DNA of 19,360 nt, from positions 1 to 19,360 of the forward strand of contig JAKARN010000004.1 in NCBI GenBank assembly GCA_021828425.1. Reading direction: 5' to 3'. A program made the position numbers and the translations under genes. This document shows positions 6,946-13,738 of the stretch, one piece after another (position 1 is the first letter of the stretch; each line of letters starts with the position of its first letter). This stretch comes from Pseudomonadota bacterium. Its GTDB lineage: Bacteria; Pseudomonadota; Gammaproteobacteria; JAKAQQ01. The notes beneath the pieces were generated by a model, which was not told the origin of the DNA, ran no database searches, and saw only the letters and a program-made list of their open reading frames with translations.

Positions 6946-8487
6946 ATGAATACGAAAGAACAAGGTCTGGCCAAAAGCAGCTTGATCATCGCAGGACTAA
7001 TCGTTGTGGCGGTTGTCATCCTGCTCCTTTTGCCGACGCCCCAATCCCGCACCATGAAGGTCGCGGCCACAGCAAACGGGGTTGCGGCCGAGCCGCGCTG
7101 CCAGAAGACGCCAAACGACTTCAGCTCGCCCCCGGTGCTGGCCCGGATCGCGCCTGCCGGTCTGTGGAAGGGTTGGACCTACGGCCCGTCCATCGCACTC
7201 CGCGTCAAGCCGGCATCGGCACGGGTGGATCAGTCTTTCACGATTCACGTCACCGGCCTCGAACCCGGTGAACCGGTGACCTTGCTCGCCCGCATGCAGG
7301 ACTTCAGGCATCTCACCTGGAGCGCGCAGGCCACGTTCATTGCCGACAACAAGGGCGTCGTGGACACGACGCGCGAGGCGCCGCGTTACGGCAGTTATTC
7401 CGGGGTGCACCCCATGGGACTGGTCTGGTCCATGCTGCCGCAGCACGTCAAGGACCCGCAGGAGACCCCGTACTGGCCGTCTGTGCAAAGCGCGAGCTAC
7501 CCCCTCAAACTGGCGGCGATGGCGGATCACCGGATGCTGGCTCAAGTGACCCTGGTCCGCTACCTGCGAGCACCGGGTGTCGTCAAGACCGCAGTCACGA
7601 GTGATGGTCTGGCAGGTGAGTTGTACACACCCTCAACGCCGGGTCCGCATCCCGCCATTGTGGTGCTGGGTGGTTCGGAAGGCGGTTGGCTGGCGTCGTC
7701 ACCGGAAGCGGAACTGCTCGCTTCCCACGGCTACGTGGCATTGGCACTCGCTTACTTCCAGGGATTCCAGGCCTTCGATCCGCGACTTGCCCGCCTGCCG
7801 AAAATGCTGGTGGACATTCCGCTGGAGTACTTCATCAAGGGCGCGGACTGGCTCAAACAACAGCCCGGGGTGAATCCGAAGCAGGTGGCGATCATCGGCG
7901 GGTCCAAGGGCGCGGAAGCCGCGTTAATCACCGCATCGGAATTCCCAAAGGAATTCCAGGCGGTCGTCGCTTTCATGCCGAGTTCGGTCGTGTGGGCCGG
8001 CATCCGCTATGAACCCGGCCCGATTTCCTCATCCTGGACGCGGAATGGCAAACCCCTCCCCTGGGTCAACCCCGTCATCAATCCGGCGATGTTTTCCCCG
8101 GGCAAACCACTCGCGTTTCTCGACGCCTACCGGGCTGGCTTGAAAGATGCAACCGCGGTCAACCAAGCGGCCATTCCGGTAGAACGAATCAAGGGGCCCA
8201 TCCTGCTGGTGTCGGCCACCCACGATCAGATCTGGCCTTCATCACTCATGTCCCGGCAAATCATGCAACGGCTTGCCGCACATCATCATGCGTACGCTGA
8301 TGAATGGCTGTGCTACGCGGGCGCTGGCCATGGCATCCAGGCGCCCTACCGTCCCACCAACGCCAGCGTGGCCAGCCTGCCCGGCAACGTGGCGATTGCC
8401 CTCGGCGGCACCCCCACCGCCTACGCGTATGCAGATCGCGATGCCTGGATCAAGGTCCTGGCGTTTCTGCACAGAGCCCTGAACTGA
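6946..8487 (+). CDS. Membrane-anchored BAAT-family acyl hydrolase or acyltransferase
   Basis: The product has 513 residues from the ATG at 6946, which follows a strong GGAGGAG ribosome site. A hydrophobic anchor at about 12-30 places the rest in the periplasm. The next region (about 65-200) resembles the acyl-CoA thioester hydrolase/bile acid-CoA N-acyltransferase N-terminal domain, including GVHPMGLVWSM. The C-terminal alpha/beta hydrolase (BAAT_C) region follows, with nucleophile Ser320 in GGSKGAE, Asp427 in THDQIWP and His462 in AGHGIQ forming a likely triad. Family members cleave or transfer acyl groups from thioesters, but CoA thioesters are not expected in the periplasm, so the substrate may be a lipid or peptide ester. 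Location between exporter and sensor genes suggests a role linked to the exported compound (inference). Confidence 0.8.
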   Translation: MNTKEQGLAKSSLIIAGLIVVAVVILLLLPTPQSRTMKVAATANGVAAEPRCQKTPNDFSSPPVLARIAPAGLWKGWTYGPSIALRVKPASARVDQSFTIHVTGLEPGEPVTLLARMQDFRHLTWSAQATFIADNKGVVDTTREAPRYGSYSGVHPMGLVWSMLPQHVKDPQETPYWPSVQSASYPLKLAAMADHRMLAQVTLVRYLRAPGVVKTAVTSDGLAGELYTPSTPGPHPAIVVLGGSEGGWLASSPEAELLASHGYVALALAYFQGFQAFDPRLARLPKMLVDIPLEYFIKGADWLKQQPGVNPKQVAIIGGSKGAEAALITASEFPKEFQAVVAFMPSSVVWAGIRYEPGPISSSWTRNGKPLPWVNPVINPAMFSPGKPLAFLDAYRAGLKDATAVNQAAIPVERIKGPILLVSATHDQIWPSSLMSRQIMQRLAAHHHAYADEWLCYAGAGHGIQAPYRPTNASVASLPGNVAIALGGTPTAYAYADRDAWIKVLAFLHRALN

Positions 8488-8612
8488 ATCATTCACGCAA
8501 GCAACACGATCAGGATTGGCAACCTTGAAGACCAGACGACGCCATGCCCGCCATACGGCATGCGGGTCGTGGATCCGAAAAGGCCGGCCCGCCATCACCG
8601 GCTTGATGGCCC
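8488..8612. other. Spacer with alternative hairpins after the hydrolase gene
   Basis: A stem with CCCGC (8547-8551) and GCGGG (8562-8566) overlaps a competing stem ATGCC/GGCAT in the same stretch, so the two folds exclude each other. No T-run follows, so read-through into the kinase genes is likely. No confident promoter is seen. Confidence 0.3.
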
Positions 8613-8780
8613 GTGGCCCCGGACCTCACCGGGATTCAGTGGGGGGAATATCATATTGACTGGACGGGGTGCCTGCCCAACGCGGACGGGAAGCCGGTGC
8701 ATTGCCCCGGCTTCAGTGCCACCCATCCGTTTAAATTCCGATTCAACCAGAACCCGAAAGCGAGCCACAGGAATCCATGA
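8613..8780 (+). CDS. Candidate 55-residue small protein coupled to the histidine kinase
   Basis: A GTG-initiated frame runs for 55 codons and stops at TGA 8778-8780, overlapping the kinase ATG (8777) by 4 bp. The peptide contains GIQWGEYHIDWTG and two cysteines (Cys20 and Cys31), and is rich in Trp, Phe, His and Asn. It has no hydrophobic segment or signal peptide. About three quarters of third codon positions are G or C, as in neighbouring genes, which supports coding. An in-frame TGA sits three codons upstream of the GTG, and the ribosome site before the GTG is poor. I do not recognise a family. It may be a real small protein, the tail of a decayed gene, or a chance open frame. Confidence is moderate at best. 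Confidence 0.4.
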   Translation: MAPDLTGIQWGEYHIDWTGCLPNADGKPVHCPGFSATHPFKFRFNQNPKASHRNP

Positions 8781-9931
8781 GCAACACCCTGAAAACGCTG
8801 TTCCATCCGGTGGCGGAGCCATTCTTGTGGCTCCACCACCGGATGTTGGCGCATGACGAGACTGTCGGATGGATCCCGTATCTCTGGTTGTTGTATTTGG
8901 GCTTCCTGTTTATCCCGCCGTTCGATGTCCGGAATACTTCAACTGCCGGATGGGTATCGGTCAGCCTCGCAGTGGTCATCTTCCTCATGCTGTATTTCCG
9001 TTTTTACAGGGCACGCACGCCGCGGGAACGACACTGGATCATTCTGGCCATCACGCTGCTGGGCCTGGTGTTCATCGTCTATGAGGGAAATGGCCAGGTA
9101 TTCATCATCTATGCAGCCGCGTTCTGTGGTTTTTCCAGCACCCTGCGCAAGGGCTTGTTGATGCTGGCGGCGATCCTTGCGGCACTACTGGTGGAAGCCG
9201 TGATATTCAGGCTAACGCCCTGGCTGTGGGCTTTTGGCTTGCTGGGAGGCGTTGTGGTTGGCATCGCCAACGCCTATTTCGGCGAAAAGCAGCGCAAGAA
9301 CCTGGTCCTCAAGAAGTCCCAGGAGGAAATCCGGAAACTCGCGGCCAGCGCTGAACGCGAGCGCATCGCCCGTGATCTGCACGACCTGCTCGGTCACACC
9401 CTCACGCTCATCATCGTGAAGGCGGAACTCGCCGCCACGCTCGCGGAGCGCGACCTCGCAGGTGCGGCACGCGAAATCCGCGATGTCGAGCGCATCTCCC
9501 GCGAGGCACTCGCGCAAGTGCGGGAGGCTGTGGGCGGCTACCGTGGCGGCGGCCTGATCGGTGAACTCGCCAATGCGCGCGTGGCGCTGGCTGCGGCCAA
9601 TGTCGGGCTGGCGGAGAAAGTGGAGCTGCCGGAACTCACGCCCTCCCAGGATTCGGCGCTGGCCATGGTGCTACGAGAAGCTGTCACCAACATCATCCGT
9701 CACTCCGGCGCGCAACACTGCCGCATCGAGCTTGAAAACCAGAATCGGCAGCTGCGCCTCCTGGTTGAGGATGACGGTCATGGTGGCGCACTGCGCGAAG
9801 GCAACGGACTCCGTGGGATGCGGGAACGCCTGCAGTCAGCAGCCGGAAAGCTGGAGATTGACTCCAGCCACGGCGGCACGCGTCTGGCCGTCGTACTGCC
9901 GGTCAGCATGCCCAGGTGGGCCCGAACGTGA
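8777..9931 (+). CDS. DesK/NarL-family sensor histidine kinase
   Basis: The product has 384 residues. Six hydrophobic segments (about 31-47, 57-76, 86-104, 106-120, 124-142 and 147-165) form a membrane sensor with little periplasmic sequence. A coiled linker and a HisKA_3 dimerisation domain follow, with phospho-acceptor His202 in ERERIARDLHDLLGHTL. The HATPase domain shows the N box with Asn305 (REAVTNIIRHS), the DDGHG box and GNGLRGMRERL. This is the DesK-like architecture that often senses membrane or envelope state. The ATG at 8777 is preceded by AGGA. The gene overlaps the response regulator start, so the two form one unit. The stimulus is unknown; a signal linked to the upstream exporter is plausible. 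Confidence 0.92.
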   Translation: MSNTLKTLFHPVAEPFLWLHHRMLAHDETVGWIPYLWLLYLGFLFIPPFDVRNTSTAGWVSVSLAVVIFLMLYFRFYRARTPRERHWIILAITLLGLVFIVYEGNGQVFIIYAAAFCGFSSTLRKGLLMLAAILAALLVEAVIFRLTPWLWAFGLLGGVVVGIANAYFGEKQRKNLVLKKSQEEIRKLAASAERERIARDLHDLLGHTLTLIIVKAELAATLAERDLAGAAREIRDVERISREALAQVREAVGGYRGGGLIGELANARVALAAANVGLAEKVELPELTPSQDSALAMVLREAVTNIIRHSGAQHCRIELENQNRQLRLLVEDDGHGGALREGNGLRGMRERLQSAAGKLEIDSSHGGTRLAVVLPVSMPRWART

Positions 9932-10530
9932 TCAAGGTCCTGATCGCCGAAGATCAGGGCATGATCCTGGGCGCGCTGGCCTCCATGCTGGATCTGGAAG
10001 GGGACATTTCCGTCGTGGCACGGGCCGCGAACGGCAGGGAAGGACTCGAACTCGCCGCCGCATGCAACCCCGACGTGATCGTCACCGACATCGAAATGCC
10101 GGGCATGACCGGACTCGAACTCGCCGCCGCACTCAAGGAAGAACATCATCCGGCGAAAATCATCATTGTGACCACATTTGCAAGACCCGGCTATCTGCGA
10201 CGCGCGCTTGACGCGGGCGTGAAAGGCTATCTTTTGAAAGACGCTCCCGCGGAGCAGCTGGCGGACGCCATCCGCAAAGTGCACGCCGGCGGGAAAGTGA
10301 TTTCGCCGGAACTGGCCATGGAAGCCTGGGAGAACGAGGATCCGCTCAATGACCGCGAGCGTCAGGTCTTGCGACTCGCCGGCGAGGGCCTGGCCAGCGC
10401 GGATATCGCCAAACAGCTGTTTCTCTCCGAAGGAACGGTACGCAATTATCTTTCCGAGGCCATCGGGAAACTCGGCGCGGGCAACCGCATCGAAGCCGCG
10501 CGCATCGCCCGCCAGAAGGGTTGGCTGTAG
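9928..10530 (+). CDS. NarL/LuxR-family response regulator, DesR-like
   Basis: From the GTG at 9928 the protein has 200 residues and begins MIKVLIAEDQ, the normal receiver start. The GTG overlaps the kinase stop by 4 bp. An alternative GTG at 9916 would add four residues. The receiver has acidic residues Glu8 and Asp9, phospho-acceptor Asp54 (TDIEMPG), Thr82/Thr83 and Lys104 (LLKDA). The C-terminal LuxR-type HTH (about 138-200) includes LNDRERQVLRLAGEG and SEGTVRNYLSEAIGKLGAGNR. It would be phosphorylated by the adjacent kinase and bind DNA, probably at the operon promoter. The GTGAC/GTCAC palindrome at 5072-5095 is one untested candidate target. Confidence 0.92.
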   Translation: MIKVLIAEDQGMILGALASMLDLEGDISVVARAANGREGLELAAACNPDVIVTDIEMPGMTGLELAAALKEEHHPAKIIIVTTFARPGYLRRALDAGVKGYLLKDAPAEQLADAIRKVHAGGKVISPELAMEAWENEDPLNDRERQVLRLAGEGLASADIAKQLFLSEGTVRNYLSEAIGKLGAGNRIEAARIARQKGWL

Positions 10531-11356
10531 GCACAGGGCAGGCTGCTTGTGCTGGTGACCCAGGCTTGTTCACGCGAACTGAACTTGGCCCGTCGCGGTG
10601 GACACGGCGCGTTTGCCCAGCGGATGCCCGGCCGTCGGGCATGACCGGTCCCCTTTCCCGTTTTTTTGAGGCGGGAGCCCAAAGCAACCGCCCCCGGAAG
10701 CTGTGCCGGAAACGGAGGAGAACGGGTTTACTTCGGCTGAGTGATTGCGACGCATCGTCGAGGACCGTATTCCGGGTGTGGCACCGAGCGATCAACGGAG
10801 TGACTTCCTCTCGAGGACATCGGTCAGTGGGAGTTCGAGAGGCCAGAACGCGAACTCGAAAAGCGCCCCCGCACAAGGCCCCATATGTGCCAGTCAGTTG
10901 CCCCCCCTCCCGTCCCCCTGTCGGGGGAAGCGCCCTCATAGCCGGGCAGGCCTAGCCCGGAACTCCACCGCTTCGCGGAGGCCTCCGGAACTCTTCCGAA
11001 TGCCACACCAATAGAACCCCCATGCAACCCCCCCTCAAGCGCCGGGAGGCTGGCAGACCTGCCCAAGCGGCCCGACGGCGGGCGGGTGCAATCGGGTTTC
11101 CGGTCGCTATTCGCTCCCACCTGACAGGATTCCGGAGAGGGAGCCTGGCCGTCTCTTGTTGCCTGGTGCGGCGGGGGCCCCTTGCCCCACCGCCACGCCG
11201 AGGGAAGGGGGCGGATCCTCACGGCCGACCAACCTTGCCGCTAATTCGTATCACGATACGGATTGACGGACTCATGCCGGGATGGTGCCAGTGGTATGAT
11301 CGGTAGCGATGGTGCCAAATATGTAACCTTCGCCGGAATATAGGTCAGAATAAAAT
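10531..11356. other. 826-bp gene-poor stretch
   Basis: No convincing gene is visible on either strand. Long open frames exist (for example minus 10346-10939 and minus 10824-11222), but they are Arg/Pro/Ser-rich and lack any motif, as expected of GC-rich noncoding DNA. There are several stem-loops, including CCCCC-TGTC-GGGGG near 10916 and CCGGGC-AGGCCTA-GCCCGG near 10940. A CGTAT-CACG-ATACG inverted repeat lies near 11247. Direct copies of GATGGTGCCA occur at 11281-11290 and 11308-11317. It may be a relic or a lineage-specific repeat. Confidence 0.5.
10624..10667 (+). terminator. Possible terminator downstream of the response regulator
   Basis: ATGCCCG (10624-10630) and CGGGCAT (10636-10642) form a 7-bp stem with a 5-nt loop. 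A run of seven T follows at 10661-10667, but 18 nt away, so it is not a textbook rho-independent terminator. It lies about 94 bp after the regulator stop. Confidence 0.35.
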
Positions 11357-11803
11357 TTAGTCCCACGGACTGGGCTGGGGCTCCCCCGTGGCGATACGCC
11401 TCCGCAGATTGCCGGTTATCAGCATCTCCCACGCGTTAGAGCAGTCGTTAAAACACTCGAGCTCTGGAACCAAGCCAACGTGCGAGAACCGGACCTCGGT
11501 CTTGACCCCTTTTTTCTGGATTTCAAAGACAATATCAGTCCCTTTCCACTCCTCTACGTCCTTCACAAATGCAAGTTCTGCGTCTGTTACATGCCAGACG
11601 ACTTTTTGCCCGGGGATGAACTCGATGATCTGCTGCCGGGAAAAGTGAATACCAGGAACACGGTACGTAAAGACCGATCCAAGACCTTCCGTTTCTCCAT
11701 CGACCTCTCCAGACCACCAATCACGGACATGGTTGATAGCCAAAAACACATCCTCCGGGGACTGGTCGACCTCAAATGCCGTTGTAAAGGTTCGCTTTTT
11801 CAT
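11357..11803 (-). CDS. SRPBCC (AHSA1-like) family protein
   Basis: From the ATG at 11803, which is preceded by AGGGAG at 8 nt, the product has 148 residues. An in-frame ATG at 11830 would add nine residues but has a poorer ribosome site. The sequence fits the START-like AHSA1 fold: F-T-T-A-F-E-V-D-Q-S-P-E-D-V-F near the N-terminus, then HVRDWWSGEV, IIEFIPGQKVVWHVTDA and a C-terminal helix with CFNDCSNAWEMLI. The family binds hydrophobic ligands or acts as Hsp90-activator relatives; no specific ligand can be inferred. The gene stands alone, diverging from the toxin-antitoxin pair. Its base composition is visibly lower in GC than that of the flanking cobalamin genes, suggesting acquisition. Confidence 0.8.
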   Translation of the reverse strand: MKKRTFTTAFEVDQSPEDVFLAINHVRDWWSGEVDGETEGLGSVFTYRVPGIHFSRQQIIEFIPGQKVVWHVTDAELAFVKDVEEWKGTDIVFEIQKKGVKTEVRFSHVGLVPELECFNDCSNAWEMLITGNLRRRIATGEPQPSPWD

Positions 11804-11887
11804 GGTGTTCTCCCTGATCGCTTCATTCACCTGTAATGGGGCTCGAGCATTGAGCCACTACGGGTACGGGTCGAGACAGACAAGTTA

Positions 11888-11927
11888 CATGCTTTATAGC
11901 AGGTATAGTATCATGAAACTTAGCATG
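11888..11927 (+). promoter_or_regulatory. Promoter/operator region of the MazEF-like pair
   Basis: The AT-rich stretch contains TATAGT (about 11904-11909), a possible -10 hexamer, and an inverted repeat CATGCT (11888-11893) / AGCATG (11922-11927) spaced 28 bp apart that brackets it. Toxin-antitoxin operons of this class are normally autorepressed at such sites. A good -35 hexamer is not seen. Confidence 0.3.
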
Positions 11928-11945
11928 AAGACGTCCGGAGGCTCT

Positions 11946-12167
11946 ATGTCATCGATTCATGACAAGCACAACGAGACCACCCGCCAACGGGAGCGGTTGC
12001 GGGCCGCCGGGTTGCGGCCGGTCCAGTTCTGGGTACCTGACACCCGTTCCCCGGAATTCGCGGCGCTCGTGCGTGGTCAGTGCCAAAACCTGAAGGGATC
12101 CCCCGAGGACGCTCAGGTGTTGCGCTTCTCCGAAGAGGCCGCAACCCAGATTGAGGGCTGGGAATGA
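11946..12167 (+). CDS. DUF3018 antitoxin (MazE-family partner)
   Basis: This 73-residue protein starts at an ATG preceded by GGAGG at 5 nt. It contains TTRQRERLRAAGLRPVQFWV and TRSPEFAALVRGQ, the hallmark of the DUF3018 antitoxins that pair with MazF/PemK toxins. A Glu/Asp-rich tail ending in EEAATQIEGWE would be the toxin-binding segment. The last codons overlap the toxin ATG by 4 bp, so the two are translationally coupled. It probably also represses the operon, although the DNA-binding part of this family is less obvious than in classic MazE. Confidence 0.85.
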   Translation: MSSIHDKHNETTRQRERLRAAGLRPVQFWVPDTRSPEFAALVRGQCQNLKGSPEDAQVLRFSEEAATQIEGWE

Positions 12168-12487
12168 CCCAACGCGGCGACCTGGTGAAGGTTTCCTTGC
12201 AAGGGGACTTTGGTAAGCCTCGACCCGCCCTGGTGGTTCAATCGGGCTTGCTGGAGGAGTTGGACAGCGTGGTACTGTGCCCGGTAACCAGCCTCCTGCG
12301 TAATGCGGCGTTTCGCGTCACCGTCGAGCCCAATCCGTCCAATGGGCTACAGACCCTCTCGCAGGTCATGGTGGACAAGCTCTCCACGCTGCCGCGCGCC
12401 AAGGTCAGTGACCCGTTTGGCCATCTGGATAACGAGAGGATGAAGGCGGTGAACAGAGCGTTACTGCTGGTCATTGGCGTGATCTGA
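12164..12487 (+). CDS. MazF/PemK-type endoribonuclease toxin
   Basis: The 107-residue product has the MazF layout: RGDLVKVSLQGDFGKPRPALVVQ (4-26), VVLCPVTSLL with the catalytic-region Thr, the second block LSQVMVDKLSTLPRAKV and the final helix MKAVNRALLLVIGVI. MazF enzymes cut RNA at short sequence motifs and cause growth arrest when free of antitoxin. The length is normal, and the Arg and Thr positions expected in the active site are present. It overlaps the DUF3018 antitoxin gene by 4 bp. It looks functional; the cleavage motif cannot be deduced. Confidence 0.9.
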   Translation: MTQRGDLVKVSLQGDFGKPRPALVVQSGLLEELDSVVLCPVTSLLRNAAFRVTVEPNPSNGLQTLSQVMVDKLSTLPRAKVSDPFGHLDNERMKAVNRALLLVIGVI

Positions 12488-13026
12488 TCATGAATACCCA
12501 GGCAGGCCACTCCGGAAACACCTTGGGTGGCAAGTCTTACCCTGCAGTCAACCCTCACGCAGTCCCCGGCACCGCTGTTTGCGTGATATCGACGCCATCC
12601 GACGTGGGATGAGCCGTGTGGACCGGGATGCGCACCCCGGTCGGCTCGGGAAGGGAAAGGGCGTGTCCTGAACACACCGGGCCGAGGTCCGCAAGATATA
12701 CGGGGCATCAGTTCTGGAGCGGCTTTTGGCGATAGGGGAGGGTAGCCCTCGTCCCCACGTTTGAATGCAGAATCGAGGCGTCCGAAGAACGCACCCGGAC
12801 ACGCACCCTGAGATCCGGGTCAGTCCCCACCCCCGCCTCAAACTCCAATCACCCGTACATTGGCCCCTCCAACACCACCCCGAGTGCCAAAGGGACCGGA
12901 CCAGTACATTTGCTGTCAAGTACATTTGCCTGACAATTTTCGGGGGGGCACAAAGCAGCGCGAGCGCGAGTAGATGCTCGTTTCTCGTCAACATTAAATC
13001 GTACCTATCTGCAAGGAGAACTTCAC
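12488..13026. other. Intergenic stretch with possible decayed sequence
   Basis: No intact gene is seen. A single frame (12582-12764) reads LRDIDAIRRGMSRVDRDAH, is interrupted by TGA at 12669-12671 and continues with RAEVRKIYGASVLERLLAIG, so it may be a decayed gene of unrecognised family. At 12903-12935 there are repeats like an insertion-sequence end. An AAGGAG-type ribosome site near 13012 belongs to the next gene. Confidence 0.4.
12903..12935 (-). mobile_element. Possible IS21-type terminal sequence (remnant)
   Basis: AGTACATTTGC occurs twice (12903-12913 and 12919-12929) with a 16-bp period, and the segment from 12914 to 12935 is framed by TGTCA and TGACA. Read on the minus strand it begins TGTCAGGCAAATGTAC, then repeats the same core. 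IS21-family elements have ends starting TG with repeated short motifs of this look. A third GTACATT lies near 12857. No IstA or IstB gene and no second end are visible, so this would be an isolated relic. A regulator binding array is the main alternative. Confidence 0.35.
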
Positions 13027-13676
13027 TTGAAGATTAACAATCGCTTGATCAGCCTTGTGGCGGTCGCATTTTTGGCCTGACGGGATGCGCAACAATCGTT
13101 TGCTATAAAACCATGGCTAAATGTGGCGGCAACCCTGTTAGTCATCCGGTGGCTGATAACTTCTCCGTCACGACCCCATCCAGTTTGACCGGCGTCAGCA
13201 ATACGATCATCCAGAATCCCGATGGAGTGGTCGCCAACGTGCGGGCCTATGCGCAAGCCGGCGGCATCATCGCATCGATTTCCGGTTTTGACGCGGCGGA
13301 CCTGACGACACAAATCGACGTGAGCGGAGGATCCCTATTCCCATCCGGTGGGGTGGCCGTCATCCAGTTGATTGGCAGCAGTGGAGTTCTGGCGGAAGAT
13401 CAGGTACCCGACGGCATCGCAGGCAATACGCTTTATCTGGCCGATCCTGCTAGCGTGAACGCCTGGGTGAATCAGCACATCAACGGAGCGGATGCCGTGA
13501 GTGTTTCGGCCAATGTGTCGATCCTGCAGGCAGCCGGATCTTCCGGGGTGAACGTGACCAGCAAGGTTTACTACGATGGTTTGTACCTCGGTGGTTCATC
13601 CGGTTCGGTCTCTGCGCCTGTCAAAATCGGCACCGGACCGAAATGCCGGCCGGGTCTCAAGTGCCAGCCGGTCTGA
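13027..13676 (+). CDS. Putative lipoprotein with an apparent frameshift in the signal peptide
   Basis: A TTG start at 13027, preceded by AAGGAG, encodes KINNRLISLVAVAF and then stops at TGA 13078-13080. In the -1 frame the same place reads GLTGCATIVC, a textbook lipobox (L-T-G-C), and stays open to 13676. Adding one T to the T5 run at 13069-13073 joins them into a 216-residue lipoprotein with acylated Cys21. The mature part is rich in Ser, Gly, Val and Ala, suggesting a beta-rich secreted domain, and ends with two Cys in KCRPGLKCQPV. I do not recognise a family. The interruption may be a mutation, phase variation, slippage or a sequencing error. The open part alone would start at the ATG at 13113. 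Confidence 0.65.
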
Positions 13677-13690
13677 AACTCATCGCAGAC

Positions 13691-13722
13691 AGCAAAGGGC
13701 GCCAGGGAAGGCGCCCTTTGCT
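13691..13722 (+). terminator. Strong hairpin after the lipoprotein gene
   Basis: A perfect 13-bp inverted repeat, AGCAAAGGGCGCC (13691-13703) and GGCGCCCTTTGCT (13710-13722), encloses a 6-nt loop. It begins 15 bp after the stop. No T-run follows, but the stem is strong enough to act as a terminator or mRNA stabiliser, and it separates the lipoprotein from the next gene. Confidence 0.7.
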
Positions 13723-13738
13723 CATGTAGGCGTGGCTC

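Noticed and set aside
10346..11222. Long minus-strand frames over the gene-poor stretch
   Set aside because: They are Arg/Pro/Ser-rich, lack motifs and ribosome sites, overlap the regulator HTH in part, and are expected by chance at this GC content.
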